Source of the DNA: Bacteroidales bacterium
GTDB taxonomy: Bacteria; Bacteroidota; Bacteroidia; Bacteroidales; P3
Assembly: GCA_017633985.1 (NCBI GenBank)
Contig: JAGBOF010000010.1
Span: forward strand, 62,001-126,000
Reading direction: 5' to 3'
Length of the DNA stretch: 64,000 nt
The notes beneath the pieces are model-generated. The model saw only the letters and a list, made by a program, of their open reading frames with translations. It was not told the origin of the DNA and searched no databases. This document shows, piece after piece, positions 18,382-27,668 of this stretch. A program made the translations under genes and the position numbers. Every line of letters starts with the position of its first letter. Positions within the stretch are counted from its first letter, which is position 1.

Positions 18382-19428
18382 TTAATGCTGATTAACGGGT
18401 TGGTCTTTAAATTCCCGTTCTCTGTTAGTTGTTTTCTCTACTTCGTCTTTTAACACTCTTTTGGTATCAAAATCTTTTTGGTCTTCATAGAAATGCGTTT
18501 TGTCAAAGTATTCTATACTGCGTACTTCCTTATATTTGACAGCCCAAGAGTCGTACATAATACGCTCGGTCCAGTTAAAGAATTTGTCTTTCTTATATTC
18601 ATAAGAATAATCTATTGATTTGACATTTTTGGCATCAGTGGCAATTTCGCTGATTACGTTAAAATGCTCGTCATACTTGTAAACGTAGGTAAGAAGCAGT
18701 TTGTTCTGATTGCTGAACACCTGTTTTTGTGAAAGCATACCGTTATTATTGTAATCATAAACCTCCCTGCGGGTCATTTTATCGTTTCTCGACCAAATTT
18801 TCTCCGTTGCCAAGTTATTGAATCCGCGTTTAACGGTAAGTTTATCCACGTTTGCATTATTGCCGTATGTCGTTATCGTGGAGATAAGCGAATCAGCAGG
18901 ACCGTAAAAGTATTGTATCGTTTTGTTACCGTATGCATTATCGCTGGTTATACGTTTTTCTGTAAGCAATCCCTTGGTGTTATAAGTATTCTCCTCTTTG
19001 CGTTCCACTCTGTTGGCTCCGCCGCGGCTGTTAGGGTAGGATATTTCCGTTAAAGTAGCCAAACGTCCTATATTATTATATGTATATAATGTCTGTGAGG
19101 CTATTCTGCCGTCGGCTTCGGCAATCGTTTCGCTTATCAATTGTCTGCGTTTGTTGTATTCGTATTTCGTCGTTCTGTCTCTGTTGCCGTTTATGAAGTT
19201 AATGCGTTCTGTCAGCAGTCTGTTATCGTCAAACGTCAGTTGATAGTCTTCTATGTAGGACGTACGTTGTTGTTTTAAAGACGTATCGGCTTCAAATTTC
19301 ATATAACGCACTGTTTGGGGATAGCCTTGCAAATTAAAATCCGTTGTTCTGTAAGAAGGCATTTGTCCTTTTGCGGAAAACAACATCAAAACGGATAAAC
19401 CTAAAGATAATATGCTGATTTTTTTCAT
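18382..19428 (-). CDS. secreted YD-repeat-like protein
   Basis: A 348-aa protein with signal peptide (residues 1-21, ending SAKG). The body is built of repeated beta-strand units of the type YEYNKRRQLISETIAEADGR and YTYNNIGRLATLTE, resembling the YD/RHS repeats of secreted proteins but without a recognised effector domain. Common as a hypothetical in Bacteroidota. A promoter with TTG and TATTTTTG spaced by 19 bp lies just upstream (19459-19488). Function unknown. Confidence 0.75.
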   Translation of the reverse strand: MKKISILSLGLSVLMLFSAKGQMPSYRTTDFNLQGYPQTVRYMKFEADTSLKQQRTSYIEDYQLTFDDNRLLTERINFINGNRDRTTKYEYNKRRQLISETIAEADGRIASQTLYTYNNIGRLATLTEISYPNSRGGANRVERKEENTYNTKGLLTEKRITSDNAYGNKTIQYFYGPADSLISTITTYGNNANVDKLTVKRGFNNLATEKIWSRNDKMTRREVYDYNNNGMLSQKQVFSNQNKLLLTYVYKYDEHFNVISEIATDAKNVKSIDYSYEYKKDKFFNWTERIMYDSWAVKYKEVRSIEYFDKTHFYEDQKDFDTKRVLKDEVEKTTNREREFKDQPVNQH

Positions 19429-19458
19429 CTTTAATTATAAATAATTAATTTTAATTTA

Positions 19459-19488
19459 CAAAAATACAATAAAATTTAATAACTGCAA
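19459..19488 (-). promoter_or_regulatory. promoter of the YD-like gene
   Basis: Minus-strand TTG (19486-19488) and TATTTTTG (19459-19466), 19 bp apart, about 30 bp before the start codon. Confidence 0.6.
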
Positions 19489-19504
19489 CGGTTTTTATGA
19501 AATT

Positions 19505-20344
19505 TCAGAACATTTTGCATGCTTTTTCCAAACTTTCCATCCTGCCTGCATCAATCCATTTGCCGTTATGTACATACGGTTTGATAATATTGTCGGTGCA
19601 TAATTCCAAATACATTTGCGTAAGCGAGAATTTACCCCTCAACGTTATCTTGTCAAAAATGTTTTCATCCGTTATTTGTATTCCGGAGAACGCATAAAGA
19701 TGCTCGACATTGCATTTACGTTTGATAATCTTCTCATTGGTTGAAGTATTCGTCCATCCGCAAAGTTCGTCATTCTCATTGAAAATCAAATACCGCGAAG
19801 TCTTCCGCTTTTGTACTGCCAAAAGTGCCGTACAACGCAAATCAATGAATTTTTGCTTCATTTCATTGAAGTCTATATCGCTTAAAATATCCACATTGTG
19901 CAAAAGAATTATTCCCTTATCGCTGTCTGCCGAAATGTTACCGCACCTCAAAAAAATAATCTGCGATAATATTTTACTGATCTGCGATAAAAATTTATTA
20001 ATCTGCGATGTTATTTTACCGACACGGCGTTTTGATTTTTTGTCACGTCTTAACAATTTTTCGGCATTAAGAAATCCGCCTCCCGTATCAAGTAATTCCT
20101 GCCTTTCATCAGATACTAATATCTTGCAACCGTATTTCTTTTCAATTTTTTTCAGCTTATCAATAACCATATCGGGAAAGTGATGCACATTGACGACGAT
20201 TGTTCGTATATTCTGCTGAACCATCTTCGCAATATTCCTTTCCAACAGACTTATACCGTTAACCTCCGCCAGGGCTTTGGGTTTGGTATCGGTAATAGGC
20301 TTAAGACGCGTTCCCAAACCTGCGGCAAAAATCATTGCTTTCAT
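19505..20344 (-). CDS. sugar-1-phosphate nucleotidyltransferase with inserted 21-bp array
   Basis: Transfers a nucleotide to a sugar-1-phosphate. The family signature AAGLGTRLKPITDTKPKAL lies at about residues 7-25. MurU-like or RmlA-like enzymes are the nearest types I recognise; the exact sugar is open. Residues about 98-135 are an insertion with a 7-residue repeat (SQINKFL, SQISKIL, SQIIFL) encoded by a 21-bp repeat array (19941-20051). It is placed between the TGGG loop and the LLHNVDILSD strand, so a surface loop is likely. Last gene of the clpC-mla-pgpH operon, 7 bp after pgpH. Confidence 0.87.
   Translation of the reverse strand: MKAMIFAAGLGTRLKPITDTKPKALAEVNGISLLERNIAKMVQQNIRTIVVNVHHFPDMVIDKLKKIEKKYGCKILVSDERQELLDTGGGFLNAEKLLRRDKKSKRRVGKITSQINKFLSQISKILSQIIFLRCGNISADSDKGIILLHNVDILSDIDFNEMKQKFIDLRCTALLAVQKRKTSRYLIFNENDELCGWTNTSTNEKIIKRKCNVEHLYAFSGIQITDENIFDKITLRGKFSLTQMYLELCTDNIIKPYVHNGKWIDAGRMESLEKACKMF
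19941..20051. repeat. 21-bp array A4 inside a coding sequence
   Basis: Plus-strand cores TGCGAT at 19962, 19983 and 20004, CGGCGT at 20025 and CGTCTT at 20046, all exactly 21 bp apart. It has the same unit type as array A13. The array lies wholly within the nucleotidyltransferase gene and adds whole codons because 21 is a multiple of 3. Confidence 0.85.
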
Positions 20345-20351
20345 AAGAAGG

Positions 20352-22448
20352 TTATTTCTTGTTAATGTTCGTTTGATTGACAGGGTATTCTATGCGGACG
20401 TGATAGATACTTTGCAGTTTCTTTTTGAGAATGTTTTTTATACGCTGCACGTCGGCAAAGGTAATATTCGCATTCGAAAACTGATTGTCCTTGATTTGTG
20501 CATCTATGATGTTGTCCACCAGATTGGAAAGGCTCTGTTCGGAATGTTCCTTCATGCTCCGTGATGCTGCCTCTACGCTGTCAACCATCATTAACACCGC
20601 CGTCTCCTTGGAAAAAGGCTTCGGCCCCGGATAAGTGTACAAACTCTCGTCTATTTGCATATCGGGATGTTCGTTACATTCCTTGTTGTAGAAATATTTC
20701 GTTTTAGAAGTGCCGTGATGGGTGCGTATGAAATCAATAATAGGCTCGGGGATATTGTATCTGTGCGCCAATTTGATTCCGTCAATTACATGGGCAATAA
20801 TTACCTGCGCAGATTCTTCGTTGCTTAAGTCATTGTGAGGGTTTACGCTCGTGTTTTGATTTTCTATAAAGTACATCGGGGAGGTTAATTTGCCTATATC
20901 GTGATACAAACTACCCGCTCTGACCAACAAAGCATTGCCTCCTATTTCGTGAATCAAATCTTCGGCAATATTAGCAACTTGTATGCAATGTTGAAACGTC
21001 CCAGGAGCTTTGACGGATAACTCCCTTAATATTTTGGAATCGGTGTTTGAGTACTCCATAAGCGACATCTCGCTGACCAAAGAGAATATCTTCTCAAGCA
21101 CGAATACTATCGGAAAAGCAAACAGTATCATCACCGCATTTATTGCGAAGTAAACGAATCGGTAAATGTCAAGTTGTTTGAAGTTGTTGTCCTGTATAAG
21201 TGTCATTGCTAAATATATGGCGGAGTAAGTGAGGAATACCACCACCGCAGTGTTAAAGAATTCTGATCTTTTCTCCAAATGCTCAACCGAAAGTATCGCC
21301 ATCATACCCGCAATCAGTTGATAAAATACAAACTCGAAGCTGTTGGGTACGGAGAATCCTATGATTATTATGCTTACCAAGAAGACATACAACGATACCT
21401 TGGTGTCAAAAAACGTTCTTACCAATATAGGAGTCAGACAAAGCGGCACTGCATAAAGATATTTAGGATTTATATGCAATACACCTACCGTCATGCCGAC
21501 CATCATCAGTATTATAAAGAAAATAAGTATTATCTTGCGGTTATTGTAAAATATTTCTTTGTCCGTATTGTATAAAAACAACACCATTGCACCCAATGCT
21601 ATTATAATAAGCAGGTATTGTCCCGTAAGGGCTATGTATTTCGAGCTGTTGCCGCCGCTGTTATTTATGCCTTCGTATTCGTTTTTCAAAGACGAAAGGA
21701 TTTGATATTTGTCCGCTGTAATCAATTCGCCTTTTGTAATTATCTTTTGATTTTTGCTGATAAGTCCTTTGGTTAAAGAAATGTCGTCTATCTGGGATTG
21801 CAATATGTTTTCGGTCTTTTCATCGTTGTAAACAATGTTCGGAGCAATAACCTTAATCATCATATCGGCTACGGAAGTTTCTTCTGCTTCCGATATATGC
21901 AGATTCTTCTTTATATCGGCTTTGACAACGGCTTCTATATCGCTTATATTGTAGAATTCCCCCGATTCATGTTCCTGTGCCAAATTGTTATGTATGACTA
22001 TTATTGTGTTTTCGTCGCTTTTTACGCCCGCATAATCTGATATTATCCCGTGCAAAATAATGTTGTGCAAAATCTTGTCGGCATTGTTGTACAATATCTC
22101 CTTTTCTTTGCCGCTTAAACGGTTCTTATCGGCGTATGAATCTATGTTCTTGTCCAATTCCGCTTCCATTTTGGTATTTGCGGCATCACTGTAATCAAAG
22201 TACGGCTTCTTTTGCGACATTATCTCGCTTTTCTCGTCGGCTATCTCTTTGTCTGTCTTGTTTATTGCGAAATCAAACGGAGATTCCAACGTCTCATGCA
22301 TCCAATAATGCCCCAATTGAAATTCATATTTAAACGAAGATTTTGTCGGAGTTATCAAAACAATCAATGCAGCGGCTGCCAAAACCTGCAAAACCCTGTT
22401 TATTATCTGCAAAATATACTGCTTTTTATAATCGGAAAACCTGTTCAT
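20352..22448 (-). CDS. pgpH: 7TM-HD domain phosphodiesterase (PgpH-like)
   Basis: Membrane protein of 698 aa. One N-terminal TM helix (about 17-35), a large extracytoplasmic domain to about residue 275, then seven TM helices (about 280-480) and a C-terminal HD domain with HCIQVANIAEDL, the catalytic YHDIGK and the downstream H residues (IIAHVIDG, RTHHG). Relatives (PgpH in Listeria) hydrolyse cyclic di-AMP; that activity is inferred. It is 10 bp after mlaF and 7 bp before the nucleotidyltransferase. Confidence 0.9.
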   Translation of the reverse strand: MNRFSDYKKQYILQIINRVLQVLAAAALIVLITPTKSSFKYEFQLGHYWMHETLESPFDFAINKTDKEIADEKSEIMSQKKPYFDYSDAANTKMEAELDKNIDSYADKNRLSGKEKEILYNNADKILHNIILHGIISDYAGVKSDENTIIVIHNNLAQEHESGEFYNISDIEAVVKADIKKNLHISEAEETSVADMMIKVIAPNIVYNDEKTENILQSQIDDISLTKGLISKNQKIITKGELITADKYQILSSLKNEYEGINNSGGNSSKYIALTGQYLLIIIALGAMVLFLYNTDKEIFYNNRKIILIFFIILMMVGMTVGVLHINPKYLYAVPLCLTPILVRTFFDTKVSLYVFLVSIIIIGFSVPNSFEFVFYQLIAGMMAILSVEHLEKRSEFFNTAVVVFLTYSAIYLAMTLIQDNNFKQLDIYRFVYFAINAVMILFAFPIVFVLEKIFSLVSEMSLMEYSNTDSKILRELSVKAPGTFQHCIQVANIAEDLIHEIGGNALLVRAGSLYHDIGKLTSPMYFIENQNTSVNPHNDLSNEESAQVIIAHVIDGIKLAHRYNIPEPIIDFIRTHHGTSKTKYFYNKECNEHPDMQIDESLYTYPGPKPFSKETAVLMMVDSVEAASRSMKEHSEQSLSNLVDNIIDAQIKDNQFSNANITFADVQRIKNILKKKLQSIYHVRIEYPVNQTNINKK

Positions 22449-22458
22449 GGCAATATGT

Positions 22459-23208
22459 TTATTTTTGTTTCAATCTTTTGGTCAATGCACTGCAAAAGAT
22501 GAAATTATTAAGTTCTTCGTTATCCGTTTCAAGGATGTTATTGTGGTTACCGCTCCAATGCAAACGCCCTTCGTGTATGTAAATTATGTTTTCGCCAATC
22601 TCCATTACCGAATTCATGTCGTGGGTATTGACAATAGTTGTCATGTTAAACTCTTTGGTGATGTCCATAATCAAGTTGTCAATCAAAATTGACGTCTGGG
22701 GATCCAAACCTGAGTTAGGTTCGTCGCAGAACAAGTATTTCGGTTGGGCGGATATCGCCCTTGCAATGGCAACTCTCTTTCTCATACCACCACTTAATTG
22801 TGCGGGGAACATTCTGTTGATGCCTTTTAAATTCACTCTCTCCAAACAATAATTCACCCTGTCCAAACGGGCTTTTCTTTTCATTGAAGAAAACATCCGT
22901 AAAGGGAACATAATGTTTTCTTCCACCGTCATGGAGTCAAACAAAGCCCCTTCCTGAAATATAAACCCTATGTCCTTTCTCACATCAATCTTTTGCGTTC
23001 TTGACATATTGGCTAAAATTCTGTCATCGTACGATATGAATCCTTCTTCAGGTTGATACAGTCCTGCAATGCAACGCATCAATACGGTTTTTCCGCTTCC
23101 CGATTTACCTATTATAAGATTGCATTTTCCGGGAAGGAATTCCGTGTCTATGTCTTTGAGAACCTGCCTTCCGCCAAAATATTTCGATATGTGGGAAACC
23201 TTTATCAT
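22459..23208 (-). CDS. mlaF: ABC transporter ATP-binding protein, MlaF-like
   Basis: ATPase of the Mla-type phospholipid transport system that maintains outer membrane asymmetry. The 249-aa protein has Walker A GKSGSGKTVL near residues 33-42, signature LSGGMRKRVAIARAI and Walker B YLFCDEPNSGLDP. The partner permease mlaE lies 176 bp upstream, unusually far, because array A5 separates the two. Confidence 0.92.
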   Translation of the reverse strand: MIKVSHISKYFGGRQVLKDIDTEFLPGKCNLIIGKSGSGKTVLMRCIAGLYQPEEGFISYDDRILANMSRTQKIDVRKDIGFIFQEGALFDSMTVEENIMFPLRMFSSMKRKARLDRVNYCLERVNLKGINRMFPAQLSGGMRKRVAIARAISAQPKYLFCDEPNSGLDPQTSILIDNLIMDITKEFNMTTIVNTHDMNSVMEIGENIIYIHEGRLHWSGNHNNILETDNEELNNFIFCSALTKRLKQK

Positions 23209-23254
23209 TGTTGTCTGTAATTAACTTAATCCCTGCAAATTATAAACCATGAAA

Positions 23255-23345
23255 AAAAGACGGCGTAAAAAAATATTAAAACGGCGTTTCAGTAAATTTT
23301 TATCGCATTTTATTTTATTAAAACGCCGTCTTATTTTTACGTCAT
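23255..23345. repeat. 21-bp array A5 between mlaE and mlaF
   Basis: Cores CGGCGT (23261), CGGCGT (23282), TCGCAT (23303) and CGCCGT (23324) are exactly 21 bp apart, plus CGTCAT at 23340. First and last cores are complementary. It occupies the 176-bp gap within an otherwise tightly packed operon. Confidence 0.85.
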
Positions 23346-23384
23346 TACATTCTCTCATTTTTATATAACCAGCAGTTGTCATCA

Positions 23385-24134
23385 TCAATTGAATAATTCG
23401 GTTATCAAGATGTTGAAAATCATTATAACGATTGAACTTTGCACTACGGCTTTGGTTGATTGTTGTCCCACTTCCACGCTTCCGCCTTTTATGGTGTATC
23501 CGCGGTAGCAGGATATGGTTGAAATGATTATTGCATTGACAACGATTTTTATCAACGCATACCAAAGTTCGCCCATGTGAAATTCCAATCTCAAACCTTC
23601 CACATAATTAAATAAAGAGAGTTTGCCCAAAAGCAATCCGCCCAAATAGCCGCCTATCAAAGCAATAAATATACTTTGTATGGCTAATAGAGGAAAGAAG
23701 ATAACACATGCGAGAATTTTTGGCATAATTAAATACGATGCCGTGTTTACTCCCATGACTTCCAAAGCGTCTATTTGTTCGGTTATGCGTTGCGTGCCTA
23801 TTTCAGAAGCTATCTTTGATGCGCATTTGCCCGCCAATATCAGTGAAATGATAGTAGGGGAGAATTCCAACATCATTGCTTTACGGGAAACGAAACCGTA
23901 AATCCATTTAGGGTACAACGGACTTTCCAAATTCAATAAAATCTGCATCACAACGGCAGCTCCGACAAATATACTTATCACAAGAACGATTGTAATACTG
24001 TCAATACCCAGTTCTTTCATCTCAAAGATGATCCTTCTTGCAAATACCTTAATATTTTGCGGCCGTTTGCAAGCATCTTTCATCAAAAGGATATACTCCC
24101 CGAATGCACTTATGAAATTTTTGCTTGTTTTCAA
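23385..24134 (-). CDS. mlaE: ABC transporter permease, MlaE-like
   Basis: Integral membrane permease of the MlaE family, 249 aa with about five or six TM helices. Family motifs: ISIFVGAAVVMQI, EFSPTIISLILAGKCASKIASEIGTQRITEQIDALEVMG (long conserved amphipathic loop) and the C-terminal STISCYRGYTIKGG. Twelve bases separate it from clpC upstream. No mlaD-type MCE gene is in the window. Confidence 0.93.
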   Translation of the reverse strand: MKTSKNFISAFGEYILLMKDACKRPQNIKVFARRIIFEMKELGIDSITIVLVISIFVGAAVVMQILLNLESPLYPKWIYGFVSRKAMMLEFSPTIISLILAGKCASKIASEIGTQRITEQIDALEVMGVNTASYLIMPKILACVIFFPLLAIQSIFIALIGGYLGGLLLGKLSLFNYVEGLRLEFHMGELWYALIKIVVNAIIISTISCYRGYTIKGGSVEVGQQSTKAVVQSSIVIMIFNILITELFN

Positions 24135-24146
24135 TATTATTATTGC

Positions 24147-26705
24147 TTAATTAAGTTCAAATTTCAATTCTTTATTTTTGGCAGAACCTTGCTTTACGGT
24201 AATATGACGTTTATCTGTGTTCTGCATATTATTCAACAATATGTCGCTAAGCGGATCCTCAATAGCCTTTTGTATAGCCCTTTTGATAGGACGGGCTCCG
24301 AATTCACGCTTATCGTCCATGTTTAAGATATATTGTTTAGCTCCTTGGGTTATATTGATTGTATAGCCCATTTCTTCCACACGTGATTTCAATGATTTGA
24401 GTTCCAAATCCACTATATGCAGCAAATCTTTTTCCTGCAAAGCGTTAAAGAAAACTATATCGTCTATACGGTTGAGAAATTCAGGTGCAAAAGTCTTTTG
24501 AATATCCCTGTCAATCACGTTTTGCTCCAGCAAGCGGTCGGCTTCTTGGCTTTTTGACATTGCAAAACCGACTCCCGTTCCGAAATCCTGCAAAGTTCTT
24601 GAACCGACATTGGATGTCATGATGATTATCGTGTTTTTAAAATCAACCGTTCTGCCCATTGAATCCGTTAGCCTGCCTTCATCAAGTATTTGCAACAACA
24701 GATTGAACACGTCTTTGTGGGCTTTTTCTATTTCATCAAGCAAGACAATGGAATAAGGATGCAAACGCACCTGTTCGGTTAATTGTCCTGATTCTTCGTA
24801 TCCCACATAACCTGGAGCAGCACCTATAAGACGCGATACATTGAACTTCTCCATGTATTCACTCATATCAATCCTTATGATGCTTTCCTTGCTTGCGAAC
24901 ATATAATCGGCTAATGTTTTGGCTAAATAAGTTTTTCCTACACCCGTAGGTCCTACAAAGATAAATGAACCTATAGGACGGTTAGGATCTTTCAACCCTG
25001 TTCTTGCACGTCTTACGGCTTTGCATATTTTAGTCACCGCTTCATCCTGACCGATAACCTTGGACTTTATTACTTTTTCCATATTGATGAGTTTTTGTGT
25101 CTCATCCTTTGAAACTTTATCCACGGTTATTCCAGTCATTGACGATATTACTTTGGCAATGTCGTCTTCGGTTATGATAACAGGATGATCCGCCAAATAT
25201 TTCTCCCATTCCTTCTTGCGTAAGAAGTAACTGTCCTGCAATGCGGCTATCTTATTTTTAACCGCATTGGCCTGTTCGTATCTCTGCGTGCTGACAAATT
25301 GTTTCTTCTCGCGTTTTGCCTGATCTATGCGGGCTTCCAATGCCAATAAATCCTCGGGAACGCTTATGTTTTTTACATGGCTTCTTGCCCCGGCTTCATC
25401 CAAAGCATCTATTGCCTTGTCAGGTAAATATCTTTCATTGATATATCTGTCTGTCAGTTTGACGCAGGCTTCTATTGCATCATCCGAATATTTTACTTTA
25501 TGGTATTGTTCGTAATAGCCTTTGATATTGTGCAATATCTCAACAGTCTGTTCAACCGTTGTCGGGTCTATAAGAACTTTCTGAAAACGGCGTTCAAATG
25601 CCGAATCGCTTTCGAAATATTTTCTGTATTCTGCATTTGTCGTTGCCCCTATGCACTGTATTTCTCCGCGGGCAAGTGCAGGTTTGAAGATATTTGATGC
25701 ATCCAATCCGCCTTCCGCATTGCCTGCACCTATCATTGTGTGTATTTCGTCAATGAACAGTATCAAGTTAGGATTCTTTTGCAATTCGGAGATAAGCCCT
25801 TTCAATCTTTCTTCAAATTGTCCGCGGTATTTTGTGCCTGCAACAACCGATGCCAAATCCAAAGTGAATATTCTTTTGTTCAACAACGTGTAAGGGACTT
25901 TCTTATTGGCAATGCTTATTGCCAAACCTTCGGCTACGGCACTTTTACCTACGCCTGCTTCTCCCACCAATATAGGATTGTTTTTCTTTCTGCGGGACAA
26001 TATCTGTGCAACACGTTCAATAATATCCTCCCTGCCTACAACGGGATCAAGTTCTCCGCGTTCGGCAGCGGCAGATAAGTCTTTTCCGAAATTATCCAAA
26101 TATCTTGTGGAATTGTCTTCCTCTTCCGGTTCGCTTTCTTTTTGTTTTTTTTGAATAGGTACAGGACCTATTGCCGTAACACTTACTCCCGATATCTTGC
26201 CAAGTATTTCCGGAGCATCGCCAGGCATATATATTTCAATACTTTGTATTTCCGTCTTATTATTCTTACCAGTATCGAAATCCCTTACATTGGACAATGT
26301 GATATTGTTATCAATCAATAAATCCCTTACTTTATTTCCTTGCTCCAAACGTAGTATTCCCGCCAAAATATGCTGCGTTCCTACTTTCGGTAAATGTTTT
26401 GACAAAGATTCCAAGAACGCTAACTGAAGTACCCTTGCCGCATTATTGCTCAAAGGGGTGCTTCCGCTGTTAGGAACGACGGTAGGGGAGAATGTTTCGT
26501 TTTTTATAATTGTTTCAATTCCGTCTTTGAATGCCGATAAATCCTTTACATAGTGACTGATGATTTGTGTGGCAGTACAGGATTTTATTCTCAACATTCC
26601 CAGTATTAAATGGCCGGTATCAATCACGGGACTTTTCAACCTTGTGGCTTCATTGGTTCCGTTGGTTATTACCTCTTTTGCATTATCACTGAAATTATTG
26701 TTCAT
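24147..26705 (-). CDS. clpC: Clp protease ATP-binding subunit ClpC
   Basis: AAA+ unfoldase that feeds ClpP. The 852-aa protein has an N-terminal double Clp-N repeat (residues 1-150), AAA-1 with Walker A GEAGVGKSA, a middle region with a UVR-type motif (KREKKQFVSTQRYEQANAVK), and AAA-2 with GPTGVGKTYLAK and Walker B IVLLDEIEKAH. The UVR motif and short middle domain favour ClpC over ClpB. It is the first gene of the operon clpC-mlaE-mlaF-pgpH-nucleotidyltransferase, with a -7 box at 26751-26758. Confidence 0.95.
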   Translation of the reverse strand: MNNNFSDNAKEVITNGTNEATRLKSPVIDTGHLILGMLRIKSCTATQIISHYVKDLSAFKDGIETIIKNETFSPTVVPNSGSTPLSNNAARVLQLAFLESLSKHLPKVGTQHILAGILRLEQGNKVRDLLIDNNITLSNVRDFDTGKNNKTEIQSIEIYMPGDAPEILGKISGVSVTAIGPVPIQKKQKESEPEEEDNSTRYLDNFGKDLSAAAERGELDPVVGREDIIERVAQILSRRKKNNPILVGEAGVGKSAVAEGLAISIANKKVPYTLLNKRIFTLDLASVVAGTKYRGQFEERLKGLISELQKNPNLILFIDEIHTMIGAGNAEGGLDASNIFKPALARGEIQCIGATTNAEYRKYFESDSAFERRFQKVLIDPTTVEQTVEILHNIKGYYEQYHKVKYSDDAIEACVKLTDRYINERYLPDKAIDALDEAGARSHVKNISVPEDLLALEARIDQAKREKKQFVSTQRYEQANAVKNKIAALQDSYFLRKKEWEKYLADHPVIITEDDIAKVISSMTGITVDKVSKDETQKLINMEKVIKSKVIGQDEAVTKICKAVRRARTGLKDPNRPIGSFIFVGPTGVGKTYLAKTLADYMFASKESIIRIDMSEYMEKFNVSRLIGAAPGYVGYEESGQLTEQVRLHPYSIVLLDEIEKAHKDVFNLLLQILDEGRLTDSMGRTVDFKNTIIIMTSNVGSRTLQDFGTGVGFAMSKSQEADRLLEQNVIDRDIQKTFAPEFLNRIDDIVFFNALQEKDLLHIVDLELKSLKSRVEEMGYTINITQGAKQYILNMDDKREFGARPIKRAIQKAIEDPLSDILLNNMQNTDKRHITVKQGSAKNKELKFELN

Positions 26706-26750
26706 ATTTCTGTTTTAAATAACTTTTTTCACTAATTACCGTAAACTTTG

Positions 26751-26758
26751 CAAAAATA
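26751..26758 (-). promoter_or_regulatory. clpC promoter -7 box
   Basis: Minus-strand TATTTTTG, with TTG 17 bp further upstream (26776-26778); about 45 bp before the clpC ATG. Confidence 0.5.
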
Positions 26759-26816
26759 ATATATTCTTTTATACTCAATACGCATGCTTAAAGATAGTTT
26801 TCAACAATTAATTGTT

Positions 26817-27668
26817 TCATTCACACATGACAAACAGGTCATCCCTTTGGTTTAACAGCAATACAGGTACATTGTCCATCCTTAAAAGAACCCTCTTTTC
26901 CGTAAGTCCTGTAAACCATTCTATGAAACTTTTGTTCTTTGTGGTTTGAAATATACAAATACCGCATTTATTTTGCTCCGCATAATCAATTGCCTGAACG
27001 TCCAAAGCCGTTTTTCTGTTCAAAGAGTGCGCATTTTTGGTTTCAATATTGAATTTACGGAACATTTTCCGCAAAAAACCTATGTTAAGATTCAATTGCC
27101 GTTGCATATACTCGTCCCTGTACCGGTGATAGTATATATGAGTCACCGAACCTGCGAACCTGCCGAGATAAGATGCCCAAAGAATCTTCTCTTTGCACTC
27201 TTTCAATGAATTCATAGATACGACTGAATCCCTGAAATTATTATCTGCGTCAAATTTCTTGAAGACAAAGTAAGCCAAACGCGATGTATAAAAGTTTTTT
27301 ATTATGTTATCTATGTTTAGCGGAGAGTTTTTATCCGCTTTGTCATCCGCTTTGGTTACAATCATTACACCGTTAAGCAAATCACCGAGGTTATGGATAA
27401 TATCTTTGGTGTTTCCGCTTAATGCCGCATACGAATGAATGTAAGAAAGCCGTATTTTGTTGTTTATCTCTTCGAGTTTTATTTTGGCATCTTGCGTAGA
27501 AATGCAGTTATAACGCTTATCCGATATATACAAAAGGATAAGTCCCTTTTTCAATATATTACAAAACTTTACCGACCACTGCAAAACGCCGTTGCAATCA
27601 TCGAAATCCGTAATATATGCTATAACGAATTGGTCCCTGTATTCCCCTTTTTTGTAATGATGCATCAA
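26817..27668 (-). CDS. universal stress protein-like tandem protein
   Basis: A 283-aa cytoplasmic protein. The C-terminal end VPVLLLNQRDDLFVMCE and preceding CGICIFQTTKNKS resemble the second UspA domain of Bacteroidota stress proteins, and the N-terminal half has the pattern of a first domain (VIAYITDFDDCNGVLQWSVKF, LILLYISD). No clear ATP-binding G-2x-G-9x-GS loop is visible, so it may not bind ATP. It overlaps the rhomboid gene end by 4 bp, implying cotranscription. Confidence 0.6.
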   Translation of the reverse strand: MMHHYKKGEYRDQFVIAYITDFDDCNGVLQWSVKFCNILKKGLILLYISDKRYNCISTQDAKIKLEEINNKIRLSYIHSYAALSGNTKDIIHNLGDLLNGVMIVTKADDKADKNSPLNIDNIIKNFYTSRLAYFVFKKFDADNNFRDSVVSMNSLKECKEKILWASYLGRFAGSVTHIYYHRYRDEYMQRQLNLNIGFLRKMFRKFNIETKNAHSLNRKTALDVQAIDYAEQNKCGICIFQTTKNKSFIEWFTGLTEKRVLLRMDNVPVLLLNQRDDLFVMCE

